Part shown: positions 42,202 through 51,387 of the stretch, piece after piece
How the letters are laid out: each line of letters starts with the position of its first letter
How positions within the stretch are numbered: the stretch's first letter is position 1
DNA from: Granulicella aggregans
GTDB taxonomy: Bacteria; Acidobacteriota; Terriglobia; Terriglobales; Acidobacteriaceae
DNA: 64,000 nt
Reading direction: 5' to 3'
Assembly (NCBI RefSeq): GCF_025685565.1
Contig: NZ_JAGSYE010000003.1
Coordinates: 186,001 to 250,000 of the forward strand
The notes under the pieces: model-generated
Told to the model about the DNA's origin: nothing
Database searches by the model: none
Seen by the model: the letters and a program-made list of their open reading frames with translations, nothing else
Position numbers and translations under genes: made by a program

Positions 42202-43599
42202 TTGAAACGTGGCGAACCCCAGCCTCACCGATGTAGCCATCTGCCTACATCGCAGGTTCCGGTTTCGTCACCTTCCCCATTTGTGCGATACCAAATACTC
42301 CGCCGCTTTGTACACTGGAAGGAGAATTCGTGGGCCAGGTCTCCGTGCCTCGCAATACCCGCGCAAGGATGGTTTGTGGCTGCTCCCTCGATCTCGAGAT
42401 CCCTCAAGACCTCACTTCGCGGTCACTTCAATGGCCTTGAAGGTCTCAATAACCGCGTCGCTTATAAGCTTCATCGAGCGCTCATCTCCAGCTTCACCGC
42501 TTTGGGCCTAGAACGCCTGCTGCTGAACCAACCCTTCAGCGCCGAAGAATGGCCCGACCTCGTCTCCAACTTCACCCTCCTCTATCCAGCGGAGACCGTC
42601 GACCTCAATACCCCCGGCCGGCCCTTTACCTCTGACCCCTTTCTTCGCTCCTGCCAGGACATCGTCGAAGGCTACCTCTCCCGCGCAGCGATCTTCACTT
42701 GCGAGGTGAACACGGCCAAGTTCTTCCCTAAAAACGGACTGGTCTTCGATGCCCGCTGGCACGTTGTCGTGGAATCGGTCCTGGACCACCAGCGTTATTA
42801 CTCCTTCCGCAAGACCTTCCGGCCTCGCAGCATCACAAAGCGCTCCGGTTTCTTTTCCTCGATCCAGCACCCCTGGCACGACAACAACTGGCACTGGACA
42901 GCCGACAGCCTTCCACAGCTCCGTTCCCTCGAACTTCACATGCAGGGCCGCCCGCTCACCCTGCTCATGTCGTCGGAGGTCGGCCCGGTTCACCGCAGCT
43001 CCCTCGAAGCGATCCTCCCCAAAAACTTCTCCCTCGAATACGTCGATCCCGGTAGATGGTTCGAACTTGAGACCTTCGTGCTGCCTTCCTATGTCTCCTC
43101 TCGCGCCAGCGCCTGCTTTCCGCAGGATTACTTCGACTTCATACGCTGCCGCACCCACCTCGCTCTGGGAACCCCCAAACCCGCCATCGCCACGGGCCGA
43201 TACTACATCTCGAGGGGCCGCGCCGGACACCGCCGGCTTATCAACGAAGACGAGGTCTTCGCACTTATCGCCAGCTTCGGCTTCAAGAAGATCTTCATGG
43301 AGGACTACACCTTCGCCGAACAGGTCGCTCTGATGCGCAACGCCGAAGCGATTCTCTCCCCGCATGGAGCCGGCCTGGGCTCCATCATCTACGGAGAGAA
43401 TCTGAAGGTCTGCGTCCTCTACCCTGAAGCTCGTCCCGCAGGCTACTTCTATACCCTCGCCGTCGGAGCCGGCCACCAGCACTTCTGCACCAACTCGAAC
43501 GTCACCGAACATGACGACTTCATGGTCAATCTCGATGCCCTCCGCCGGGTTCTCACCGACGAGATGAACCTATCCCGGTCGCCTAATCCCAACATGTAA
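42202..43599 (+). CDS. GT61 family glycosyltransferase
   Basis: Glycosyltransferase of up to 465 residues (family GT61, DUF563). Diagnostic motifs are HDNNWHWTADSLPQL (about residue 225-240) and ILSPHGAGLGSIIYG (about 390-405). GT61 members transfer xylose or GlcNAc-type sugars to glycans; the acceptor here is unknown. The first 60 codons are atypical and the true start may be one of several in-frame downstream GTG codons (e.g. 42283). It sits 39 bases after the sugar transporter. Confidence 0.75.
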   Translation: MKRGEPQPHRCSHLPTSQVPVSSPSPFVRYQILRRFVHWKENSWARSPCLAIPAQGWFVAAPSISRSLKTSLRGHFNGLEGLNNRVAYKLHRALISSFTALGLERLLLNQPFSAEEWPDLVSNFTLLYPAETVDLNTPGRPFTSDPFLRSCQDIVEGYLSRAAIFTCEVNTAKFFPKNGLVFDARWHVVVESVLDHQRYYSFRKTFRPRSITKRSGFFSSIQHPWHDNNWHWTADSLPQLRSLELHMQGRPLTLLMSSEVGPVHRSSLEAILPKNFSLEYVDPGRWFELETFVLPSYVSSRASACFPQDYFDFIRCRTHLALGTPKPAIATGRYYISRGRAGHRRLINEDEVFALIASFGFKKIFMEDYTFAEQVALMRNAEAILSPHGAGLGSIIYGENLKVCVLYPEARPAGYFYTLAVGAGHQHFCTNSNVTEHDDFMVNLDALRRVLTDEMNLSRSPNPNM

Positions 43600-43615
43600 C
43601 CTGTGAAGAAAGAAG

Positions 43616-43684
43616 CGTCATCTCGACCGAAGCATCGCAGCGTCACCGCGATGCGCAGTGGAGAGACCCCCGCATTTCGCTTCT
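43616..43684 (+). repeat. Intergenic repeat family B, copy 1
   Basis: Begins CGTCATCTCGACCGAAGC and ends AGTGGAGAGACCCCCGCATT with TCGC; an internal hairpin (GCATCGC / GCGATGC) lies between. A shorter copy occurs at 55154-55200 in the same orientation, with the hairpin insert replaced by a few bases. Located in the gap between the GT61 and GH130 genes. Confidence 0.7.
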
Positions 43685-43700
43685 ATCCGCAGCCATTGCC

Positions 43701-43747
43701 CCACCCTTGTCGTCCTTCGCGCAGCGGAGGATCTGCTTTCTCTTCCC
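43701..43747 (+). repeat. Intergenic repeat family C, upstream copy
   Basis: Sequence CCACCCTTGTCGTCCTTCGC continuing CAGCGGAGGATCTGCTTTC. A second copy in the same orientation lies at 44892-44942. The two direct copies bracket the GH130 gene (43789-44889). Core can form a hairpin (ATCCTTCGC / GGAGGAT). Confidence 0.72.
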
Positions 43748-43788
43748 CCGCAGACGAACTACTCATTCATCCTGCATACTTGCAGACC

Positions 43789-44889
43789 ATGAAACTCCCC
43801 ATCCTCGCCTTCGCTCTGATCCTCACCACATCCGCTTCATCCCAATCCGCAACACCCTGGCAGCTTGGCCCCTTCACTCGCCCAATCTCCGCACCTGTCA
43901 TCTCCCCGAACAAATCCTCCACGTTCGACGACCCCATCCGCCACGCCCCCGTCCACTGGGAGTCTCTCCATACCTTCAACCCCGCCGCGATCGTCCGCGA
44001 CGGCAAGATCTTCGTCCTCTACCGCGCCGAAGACGACACCGGCGAGATGCAGATCGGGCTCCACACCTCCCGCCTCGGGCTTGCCTCCAGCGCCGACGGC
44101 GTCCACTTCATCCGCCAGCCACAGCCTGTCTTCTATCCGGCCGCCGATGCACAGCGATCCCGCGAGTGGCCCGGCGGAGTCGAAGACCCACGCATCGTCG
44201 AATCCCCCGATCACACCTACGTCATCACCTACACCCAGTGGAACCGCATCACCTACAGCATCGGTATCGCCACCTCGAAAGACTTAATCCATTGGACGAA
44301 GTTTGGTCCTGCATTTAGTAGCAGCAACGGCGGTAAGTACGATCACCTCCAATACAAATCCGGCGGGATCGTCACGCAGTTAGTCGGCGATCACCTGGTC
44401 GCCGCCCGCATCCAGGGCAAGTTCTGGATGTACTGGGGCGAAGGCGCAATCCACCTCGCCACCTCGCCCGATCTCATCCACTGGAGCCCCGTGGAAGACG
44501 CCACCGGTACCCCCATCGAAGTTCTCACCCGCCGTCCCGGCCACTTCGATAGCGGCTTCCCCGAGACCGGCCCGCCACCCATCCTGACGCCAGCCGGTAT
44601 CGTCATGCTCTACAACGGCAAAAACGACCCCGACCACGGCGACCCCACCCTCGGCCCCAACGCCTATGCCGCCGGTCAGGCGCTCTTCGCCGCCGACGAT
44701 CCATCCAAGCTCATCGCCCGCGACGATGCCCCATCTTTGAAACCCGAAGAACCCTTCGAGAAGACAGGCCAGTACGCCGCCGGAACCACCTTCGCAGAAG
44801 GCCTCGTCCGCTTCCACCACCGCTGGTTCCTCTACTACGGCTGCGCCGACTCCGCCGTAGGAGTAGTACAGTCTCCGGTCGCCCCCTGA
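43789..44889 (+). CDS. GH130-like beta-mannoside phosphorylase/hydrolase
   Basis: Secreted five-bladed propeller protein of 366 residues, signal peptide about 1-20. Features of GH130: TFNPAAIVRDGKIFVLYRAED, GVEDPRIVES, YTQWNRITYSIGIATSKDLIHW, and YNGKNDP. GH130 enzymes phosphorolyse or hydrolyse beta-1,2- or beta-1,4-mannosides; the catalytic acid of phosphorylases is expected in the ED of GVEDPR. A signal peptide favours hydrolysis or extracytoplasmic action, which would be unusual for a phosphorylase. The ATG at 43789 gives a clean signal peptide; the upstream frame runs through the repeats. Bracketed by family C direct repeats. Confidence 0.82.
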   Translation: MKLPILAFALILTTSASSQSATPWQLGPFTRPISAPVISPNKSSTFDDPIRHAPVHWESLHTFNPAAIVRDGKIFVLYRAEDDTGEMQIGLHTSRLGLASSADGVHFIRQPQPVFYPAADAQRSREWPGGVEDPRIVESPDHTYVITYTQWNRITYSIGIATSKDLIHWTKFGPAFSSSNGGKYDHLQYKSGGIVTQLVGDHLVAARIQGKFWMYWGEGAIHLATSPDLIHWSPVEDATGTPIEVLTRRPGHFDSGFPETGPPPILTPAGIVMLYNGKNDPDHGDPTLGPNAYAAGQALFAADDPSKLIARDDAPSLKPEEPFEKTGQYAAGTTFAEGLVRFHHRWFLYYGCADSAVGVVQSPVAP

Positions 44890-44891
44890 CC

Positions 44892-44942
44892 CCACCCCTT
44901 GTCATCCTTCGCCGAAGGCGGAGGATCTGCTTCTGTATTCCC
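44892..44942 (+). repeat. Intergenic repeat family C, downstream copy
   Basis: CCACCCCTTGTCATCCTTCG followed by CCGAAGGCGGAGGATCTGCT and TCTGTATTCC. Same orientation as the copy at 43701-43747, 3 bases after the GH130 stop. Located between the GH130 gene and gltX. Confidence 0.72.
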
Positions 44943-45018
44943 ACGCCCGTATCGAACCCGTCGGACGGACGCTCGTCCCACGCCCCTTTATAATCGGAGG
45001 TCGAGACCAATCCTGAAA

Positions 45019-46542
45019 ATGCCTGAAGTATTCGAAACTCCCGCCGCCCCCATTCGCGTCCGCATAGCTCCTTCGCCCACCGGCGACCCCCACGTAGGCA
45101 CCGCCTACATCGGCCTGATCAACTTCATCTACGCCCGACAGCGTGGCGGCCAGTTCATCCTCCGCATCGAGGATACCGACCGCGCCCGCTTCGTCGCCAC
45201 CTCCGAGCAGATGATCTTCGACGCCCTCAAGTGGGTCGGCCTTGCCTGGGACGAAGGTCCGGACGTCGGTGGCCCCTACGGTCCCTACCGCCAGTCCGAG
45301 CGCACCCAGATCTACCGCGACCACGCCGAAATCCTCCTTGAAAACGGCACCGCCTACCGCTGCTTCTGCACCCCTGATGAGCTCGAAGCCAGCCGCAAGC
45401 AGCAGATGGCCGCCAAGCTGCCGCCCCGCTACGCCGGAGCCTGCCGCAACTTATCGCCGGATGTGGTCAGCGCAAACCTTGCTGAATCAAAAGAATACGT
45501 AGTCCGCATGAAAGTTCCACTCGAAGGCTCCACAACCTTCCGTGATGAACTACGCGGGGACATCACCTTCGAGCACACCAACGTCGACGACCAGGTCTTG
45601 ATGAAGTCCGACGGCTTCCCCACCTACCACCTCGCCAACGTCGTCGACGACCACCTGATGCTCATCACCGACGTCATCCGCGCCGAGGAGTGGATCTCTT
45701 CCACCCCGAAACACGTCCTGCTCTACCAGGCCTTCGGCTGGCCAGCGCCCCGTTTCTGGCACATGCCGCTGCTCCGCAATCTGGACAAGTCCAAGATCTC
45801 CAAACGCAAGAATCCCGTCTCGCTGGTCTTCTACCGCCAGGCCGGCTTCCTGCCCGAAGCCGTCATCAACTTCCTCGGCCTCATGGGCGGCGGCATGTCC
45901 GACGCCGGCAATCCCGAAACCGCCGCCGTCGCGGCTATCCCATCCGGCAAGCCGAGCGAAGCCGACATCTTCTCCCTCAAAGACATGCTCGCCCGCTTCC
46001 GCGTGGACAAGATCCGCCTCGGCGGCCCGGTCTTCGACCTCACCAAGCTCAAGTGGCTCAACGGCGAGTACCTCCGCCGCATCACGCCCGAGGACTTCTA
46101 CACCCGCCTCCGCGCCACCATCCTCTCGGACGACTACCTGAAGCAGATCGCCGTCCTGATCCAGGCGCGCATCGAAACCCTCGGCCAGTTCGGCGACCTC
46201 ACCCACTTCTTCTTCGCCGAAGACGTCCTCCCCACCGAAGCCGTCTTCCTCCCTAAGAAGCGCACGCTTGAAGAGACGCTGGCCTTTGCCGCCGAACAAC
46301 TCACCGTCCTCGAAGCCACCGAGTGGTCCGTCACCGCGCTTGAAACTGCCCTCAAAGCGCTAGGCGAAGCTCACACATGGAGTGTCAAGGAAAACTTCAT
46401 GCTTCTCCGCGCGATCATCACCGGCAGCACGATGAGCCCCCCGCTGCTCGAAAGCCTGATCGTCTTCGGTAAGCCGCGGACGCTCGACCGCATGAGGCGT
46501 TTCCTCGACACCCAGAAGAAGCTCGCGGCCGGTAAACGATAG
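45019..46542 (+). CDS. gltX: Glutamyl-tRNA synthetase
   Basis: Class I aminoacyl-tRNA synthetase charging tRNA-Glu, 507 residues. The HIGH-equivalent is PSPTGDPHVGTAYI (about 18-31) and KMSKS is KISKRKN. Rossmann and stem-contact domains are complete, and the C-terminal helical anticodon domain ends RRFLDTQKKLAAGKR. ATG at 45019 matches the family N-terminus (MPEVFE...IRVRIAPSPTG); upstream in-frame codons lie in repeat sequence. Downstream is the convergent DUF1684 gene, 3 bases away. Confidence 0.97.
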   Translation: MPEVFETPAAPIRVRIAPSPTGDPHVGTAYIGLINFIYARQRGGQFILRIEDTDRARFVATSEQMIFDALKWVGLAWDEGPDVGGPYGPYRQSERTQIYRDHAEILLENGTAYRCFCTPDELEASRKQQMAAKLPPRYAGACRNLSPDVVSANLAESKEYVVRMKVPLEGSTTFRDELRGDITFEHTNVDDQVLMKSDGFPTYHLANVVDDHLMLITDVIRAEEWISSTPKHVLLYQAFGWPAPRFWHMPLLRNLDKSKISKRKNPVSLVFYRQAGFLPEAVINFLGLMGGGMSDAGNPETAAVAAIPSGKPSEADIFSLKDMLARFRVDKIRLGGPVFDLTKLKWLNGEYLRRITPEDFYTRLRATILSDDYLKQIAVLIQARIETLGQFGDLTHFFFAEDVLPTEAVFLPKKRTLEETLAFAAEQLTVLEATEWSVTALETALKALGEAHTWSVKENFMLLRAIITGSTMSPPLLESLIVFGKPRTLDRMRRFLDTQKKLAAGKR

Positions 46543-46545
46543 GGA

Positions 46546-47448
46546 TCAATCCTCGTAGCGCTTCTCTCCCGCCTTCACTGCCACGGTCAGCCGGTTCTCC
46601 GGCGAAGCCAGCGGGCAGGTCGCATAGGGAGAGTACGCGCACGGTGGGTTCACCGCCTCGTTGAAGTCGAGAACGACCGTGCCCGGCTTATCCAGCCCAG
46701 CCGAAGGGGCACTCGTCGACAGGAACCGTCCACCGCCATCCGTCGTCGTCTTCGCTGTCACATCGCGGAAGACAAAGAACAGGCCGTCCTTGTCAGCCTC
46801 CATTGGCGTGAGCTGAAGCTTTACTCCGTCCAGTTCGAACTCTGCGTAACCCGGCACCTTTACCGGCGTTATCTGCCCTAACTTGTTCAATACTCGTAGC
46901 GTATGCGGCGTAGTGTACGGCACCCAACGCGCTTCGACCCGGTAATGCCCTTCGGGCGGGTACCAGTTCAGCCCATGAAAGTGCTTCAACGCGGGAGCCC
47001 CGGAGTCCTTAACCCGCAGATACCGCTTGCCGCCGCGATCGATCGCCCACAGCCTCAATGTTCCGGATGTCAGAGCGGCAGCATCGTCCTCACCATCGCC
47101 GAAGATCGCTCCCGAAACCACCGGCTTGCCCTGGGAAGTAAGAGACGGATCAGCCTTCAGCAGCGTCACCTTGCCGTCCTTCTGTTCAAGGGTGATCAGG
47201 TGCGCCGGAGCGCCTGGTAGAACGATGGAGTTGTCCCTTGCCGAGCCGATCGTACTGGTTCCCGGCTTTAGCCAGTCCAGAGCTACCAGCGAGAACCAGC
47301 CATAAGGCCTGGTAAGTCCCTGCGCGCGCTGGGCACGCTCCTGGGCATAATTCGGAGCCTGTGCCCGGGCTCCTTGGTCAAATGCGCCGGCAAAAAGAAC
47401 TGTCGTAATCAGGGTCAGCACTTGTGCGATTCGCCGAACGTCTCTCAT
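46546..47448 (-). CDS. DUF1684 secreted protein
   Basis: Exported protein of 300 residues, signal peptide about 1-28. DUF1684 hallmarks are YGWFSLVALDWLKPGTSTIGSA, LNWYPPEGHYRVEARWVPY and DFNEAVNPPCAYSPYATCPLASPENRL, the last with the conserved Cys pair. Function unknown; the family is common in soil bacteria and may have a beta-rich fold. Leftward gene with no evident operon partner. Confidence 0.87.
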   Translation of the reverse strand: MRDVRRIAQVLTLITTVLFAGAFDQGARAQAPNYAQERAQRAQGLTRPYGWFSLVALDWLKPGTSTIGSARDNSIVLPGAPAHLITLEQKDGKVTLLKADPSLTSQGKPVVSGAIFGDGEDDAAALTSGTLRLWAIDRGGKRYLRVKDSGAPALKHFHGLNWYPPEGHYRVEARWVPYTTPHTLRVLNKLGQITPVKVPGYAEFELDGVKLQLTPMEADKDGLFFVFRDVTAKTTTDGGGRFLSTSAPSAGLDKPGTVVLDFNEAVNPPCAYSPYATCPLASPENRLTVAVKAGEKRYED

Positions 47449-47480
47449 GCCCTCCAGAATAACTCCGGGCGACCGAATCT

Positions 47481-47879
47481 CTAAATCCTCCCAGCCTCCC
47501 GCAACGCCCGAATCTCCTCATCCGTAAACACCCGAGACCGCGTCAAAAACCGCACACCCTCAGGCCCTTCCAGAGAGAACATCCCACCCCGCCCCTTCAC
47601 CACATCCAGAATGATCTGCGTGTGCTTCCAGTATTCAAACTGGCTCTGGTGCATGTAGAAGGGCGTTCCCGACAGCGTCGCCATCAGTACATCCTGGCCG
47701 CCGATCAGGAACTCTCCCCGCGGATAGCACATCGGGGAGCTGCCATCGCAGCAGCCCCCCGACTGGTGGAACATCAGTGGCCCGTGCTTCGCCTCAAGCT
47801 TGGCGATCAAGCCAAAAGCGGCATCAGTCGCAACCACCTGCTCCGGTACAACCTCGGTCCCTGTCTCTACTCCAGCCAT
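47481..47879 (-). CDS. DUF779 protein linked to aldehyde dehydrogenase
   Basis: Protein of 132 residues with a Cys-rich segment (HQSGGCCDGSSPMCYPRGEF) that may bind metal and VDFLLGEV-like beta structure (EFLIGGQDVLMATLSGTPFYM). DUF779 genes are regularly next to acetaldehyde-type dehydrogenases, and here the ATG directly follows the dehydrogenase stop codon. Probably helps the enzyme's maturation or stability (inference from gene neighbourhood). Confidence 0.87.
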   Translation of the reverse strand: MAGVETGTEVVPEQVVATDAAFGLIAKLEAKHGPLMFHQSGGCCDGSSPMCYPRGEFLIGGQDVLMATLSGTPFYMHQSQFEYWKHTQIILDVVKGRGGMFSLEGPEGVRFLTRSRVFTDEEIRALREAGRI

Positions 47880-49415
47880 CTAGAAGAATCCCAACGCATT
47901 CGGACTGTAGCTCACCAGCTGGTTCTTCGTCTGCTGGTAGTGGTCGAGCATCATCTTATGATTCTCCCGCCCAATTCCCGATTGCTTATAGCCTCCAAAC
48001 GCAGCATGAGCCGGATACGCGTGGTAGCAGTTCGTCCAAACCCTGCCCGCCTCGATCCCCCGCCCGAACCGGTATGCCCGCGTCATGTCGCGAGTCCAGA
48101 CGCCCGCGCCAAGCCCGTACAGCGTGTCGTTCGCGATCGCCAGCGCCTCATCGTCATCCTTGAACGTCGTCACGGAGAGCACCGGCCCAAAGATCTCCTC
48201 CTGGAAGATCCTCATCTTGTTATGGCCCTTGAAGACCGTCGGCTCGATGTAGAAGCCGTTCTCCAGTCCGCCCTCAAGCTGCTTGCGATGGCCGCCCGTC
48301 AACAACTGCGCGCCCTCCTGCAGCCCGATGTCGATGTACGACAGGATCTTCTCGGTCTGCTCCTGCGAAGCCTGCGCGCCCATCATCGTCGAGGCATCCA
48401 GCGGATTGCCCATCCGAATCGCCTTCACCCGGGCCAGCGCCCGCTCCATAAAGCGATCGTAGATCGACTCATGAATCAGCGCCCGCGAAGGACAGGTACA
48501 AACCTCGCCCTGGTTGAACGCAAACAGCGTGAATCCTTCCAGCGCCTTGTCGAAGTAAGCATCGTCCTCCGCCATCACATCGGCAAAGAAGATGTTTGGC
48601 GACTTCCCTCCCAGCTCCAGCGTGACCGGAATGATCGTCTGCGAAGCGTACTGCATGATCAGCCGCCCGGTCGTCGTCTCGCCCGTAAACGCGACCTTGT
48701 TCACACGAGGGCTCGATGCCAGCGGCTTGCCCGCCTCCACTCCGAAGCCGTTGACGACATTCAGCACGCCCGCCGGCAGCAGGTCGCCGATCAGCTCCAG
48801 CAAGATCAGGATCGACACCGGTGTCTGCTCCGCTGGCTTCAGCACAATCGCATTGCCCGCAGCCAGCGCCGGGGCCAGCTTCCAGCACGCCATCAGCAGC
48901 GGAAAGTTCCACGGAATGATCTGCGCCACCACACCCAGCGGCTCGTGATAGTGATACGCGACCGTATCCTGATCGATCTCCGAGATCCCGCCTTCCTGCG
49001 CCCGGATGCACCCGGCAAAGTAGCGGAAGTGGTCCGAGCACAACGGAATGTCGGCATTCATCGTCTCGCGGATCGGCTTGCCGTTGTCCCACGTTTCGGC
49101 TGTAGCCAGCAGTTCAAGATTGTCGTCGATCCTCTGCGCGATCTGCTCCAGAATCCGCGCTCGCTGTGCAACCGGCGTCTTACCCCACGCCTTCTTCGCC
49201 GCATGCGCTGCATCGAGCGCCCGGTCGATGTCTGCAGCGTTCGATCGAGCCACCTCGCAGAAGACCTCACCCGTTACGGGAGACACGTTATCGAAGTACT
49301 CGCCCGAGAGCGGCGCGACCCAATCACCACCAATGTAGTTGCTATAACGCTTCTTGAACTCCACAGGGAATCCATACTTGCCGGGCTGCAGTTGTGTCAA
49401 AGTCGCGGTCGACAT
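47880..49415 (-). CDS. NAD-dependent aldehyde dehydrogenase (AldB/ExaC-like)
   Basis: Oxidises aldehydes such as acetaldehyde to acids, 511 residues. Cofactor-binding IPWNFPLLMACWKLAPALAAGN, base Glu in LELGGKSPN, nucleophile Cys in NQGEVCTCPSR, and C-terminal GGYKQSGIGRENHKMMLDHY. Two Cys flank a Thr at the active site (C-T-C), typical of the AldB/ExaC group. ATG at 49415 matches the family start; the frame continues 60 codons upstream with unlike composition. DUF779 follows immediately in the operon. Confidence 0.92.
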   Translation of the reverse strand: MSTATLTQLQPGKYGFPVEFKKRYSNYIGGDWVAPLSGEYFDNVSPVTGEVFCEVARSNAADIDRALDAAHAAKKAWGKTPVAQRARILEQIAQRIDDNLELLATAETWDNGKPIRETMNADIPLCSDHFRYFAGCIRAQEGGISEIDQDTVAYHYHEPLGVVAQIIPWNFPLLMACWKLAPALAAGNAIVLKPAEQTPVSILILLELIGDLLPAGVLNVVNGFGVEAGKPLASSPRVNKVAFTGETTTGRLIMQYASQTIIPVTLELGGKSPNIFFADVMAEDDAYFDKALEGFTLFAFNQGEVCTCPSRALIHESIYDRFMERALARVKAIRMGNPLDASTMMGAQASQEQTEKILSYIDIGLQEGAQLLTGGHRKQLEGGLENGFYIEPTVFKGHNKMRIFQEEIFGPVLSVTTFKDDDEALAIANDTLYGLGAGVWTRDMTRAYRFGRGIEAGRVWTNCYHAYPAHAAFGGYKQSGIGRENHKMMLDHYQQTKNQLVSYSPNALGFF

Positions 49416-49803
49416 AGCTACCTTCCTTATCAATCTGTTGCGTTGTTCGCTTCCATCGTGAAGCGTCTGAAGGATGCCGCCAGCCCGGAAACCGGTCACC
49501 GGCGGATTTGGAGCACGCGGCATCCTAATCCTCCTCAACCAGGAAAATCCAGTCCCATCGCCTCGCTCGTCCTCTTGCCAAATCGGCTTCGGCACCGCTT
49601 GCGTGTTATTCCTCTAGCCTCAAAAGCATGAGATAGTGCGCAAGTTACTGAAACGCCACACGAATCCGCCCGATTATATTCGCTACTTTCAGAAGCATCC
49701 AGGAGCTAAGGTCGGGTATCCTCGGGCGGAGGAATTTTTCAACTTTTCTCTCGACACGAAATACGGCACGAGAGTGAAGCGACAGAGACTCACCAGAGAT
49801 GGC

Positions 49804-51378
49804 ATGAGGCAACACGATATCGATCCGTCGGCGTTGGACAACTTCCCCTCTCCCGGGGCCAGTCCCTCTGCGTCTCCTGTCGACCCAAAGATTGCGTCAC
49901 GCCTCGACCGTCTCTCTTCCGCATTTGACCGTCGGCCCATCCTCTCCGGCCTTGCCCTTCTCGGAGTCACCGCGATCGGCTTCAGCCTCGCAATCGCCCT
50001 CTTCGACAGGGCTCTGCCGTCGACGGATGGCTGGGCCATCTACTGGCCCTATGATGGCATTGCTCTCGCGCTCTTGCTCATCACCAATCGGCGACGATGG
50101 CCCTGGATCCTCGGCGGAGTCGTTCTTGCCTTTGTCCGTGGGGAGAGAAACGCACACGACCCGCTTTCAGAAGCCCTCATTGATATCTCCTGCAACCTGG
50201 TCGAAACTCTTCTCTCCGCATGCCTTCTACCGCCCTTCCGCTCCCTCAGGCGCTGGATGATGGAGCCGCATCTCGCCCTGCGCTTCACCTTATTCGCCAT
50301 CCTGCTGGGCCCCGCTCTCACCTGCCTGCCCACCGCATGGTACTTCTCAGGGATACACGGACGCTTCTGGCTGCTGGCTATGAAGTGGGCGTTTCCCGAC
50401 GCCTTGGGGACCGCACTCTGGACGCCTCTCGTCCTCACCCTCGTCAGCCGCGAGACCTACGACATCTTCCGCTTCAAGGCGCTGCCGCAGACCATTACCC
50501 TTCTCGCCGGACTATTTGCTGTCTCCTGGTTCACCTTCGACCAGGCAAGCTACCCACTCGCTTTTGTTCCCTATCCGATGCTGCTGTTTGTCGCCCTCCG
50601 CCTCGGCTTCAGCGGAGCTGTCATCGGCGCCAACATGCTTTCGCTCGTCGCCGCATACTTCAGCGTCCGTGGGCTTGGACCTTTTCACCTCGCGGCAGAG
50701 GGCTGGACCGACCAGCAGTCGGTCGTTCTTCAGATCTACTCCACGCTCGCCATGCTCTTCGTCCTTCCACTCAGCGTCATCCTGGTGGAGCGCCGCAACT
50801 TCGCAGAGAAGTTGCAGCACGCGCTCGACGAGATGAAGAACCTCGCAACGATAGACCAACTCACCGGCGTCGCAAACCGTCGCCGCTTCGACGAGATCCT
50901 CGACACCGAGTGGAAGCGCGCCATCCGCGACGCGACTCCTATCTCTCTTCTGATGATCGACGCCGACCACTTCAAATCCTTCAACGACCGCTATGGCCAC
51001 GTCGCCGGCGACGACTGTCTACGTGGAATCGCCGCCGCCCTCAGCGCCAAGCCACTGCGCCAGCATGACCTAGTAGCTCGCTATGGAGGCGAAGAGTTCG
51101 CCGCCATCCTGCCCGGTGCCCCCGCTGCTGCCGCCGAGGAACTCGCGGAGCAGATGCGTCTCTCCGTGCTCGAATCCTGCGTCACGCACGAGGGAAATCC
51201 AACCGGCTGTGTCACCGTCTCCATCGGTTGCGCCTCGCTCGTACCAGCCAAGGGAATGTCGCCGGCCGAGTTGATCGCGTCCGCCGACCGCGCTCTCTAT
51301 CTGGCCAAGGAGAGTGGCAGAAACCGCGTCTGCACCGCCGCGCCCAGGCTCGTCGAGCCGATGCAGCGGCCTGCCTAG
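49804..51378 (+). CDS. MASE1-GGDEF diguanylate cyclase
   Basis: Membrane protein of 524 residues making cyclic di-GMP from two GTP. N-terminal MASE1 sensor with about eight helices (about 40-340: LLITNRRRWPWILGGVVLAF, FPDALGTALWTPLVL), then a GGDEF domain with substrate-binding DQLTGVANRRRFDEIL and active loop GGEEF (428-432). No inhibitory RxxD is apparent in the usual spot. The ATG at 49804 is chosen because codons from a GTG at 49636 give an atypical N-terminus. Ligand of MASE1 not known. Next gene is convergent. Confidence 0.88.
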   Translation: MRQHDIDPSALDNFPSPGASPSASPVDPKIASRLDRLSSAFDRRPILSGLALLGVTAIGFSLAIALFDRALPSTDGWAIYWPYDGIALALLLITNRRRWPWILGGVVLAFVRGERNAHDPLSEALIDISCNLVETLLSACLLPPFRSLRRWMMEPHLALRFTLFAILLGPALTCLPTAWYFSGIHGRFWLLAMKWAFPDALGTALWTPLVLTLVSRETYDIFRFKALPQTITLLAGLFAVSWFTFDQASYPLAFVPYPMLLFVALRLGFSGAVIGANMLSLVAAYFSVRGLGPFHLAAEGWTDQQSVVLQIYSTLAMLFVLPLSVILVERRNFAEKLQHALDEMKNLATIDQLTGVANRRRFDEILDTEWKRAIRDATPISLLMIDADHFKSFNDRYGHVAGDDCLRGIAAALSAKPLRQHDLVARYGGEEFAAILPGAPAAAAEELAEQMRLSVLESCVTHEGNPTGCVTVSIGCASLVPAKGMSPAELIASADRALYLAKESGRNRVCTAAPRLVEPMQRPA

Positions 51379-51387
51379 CTTCTTCCT

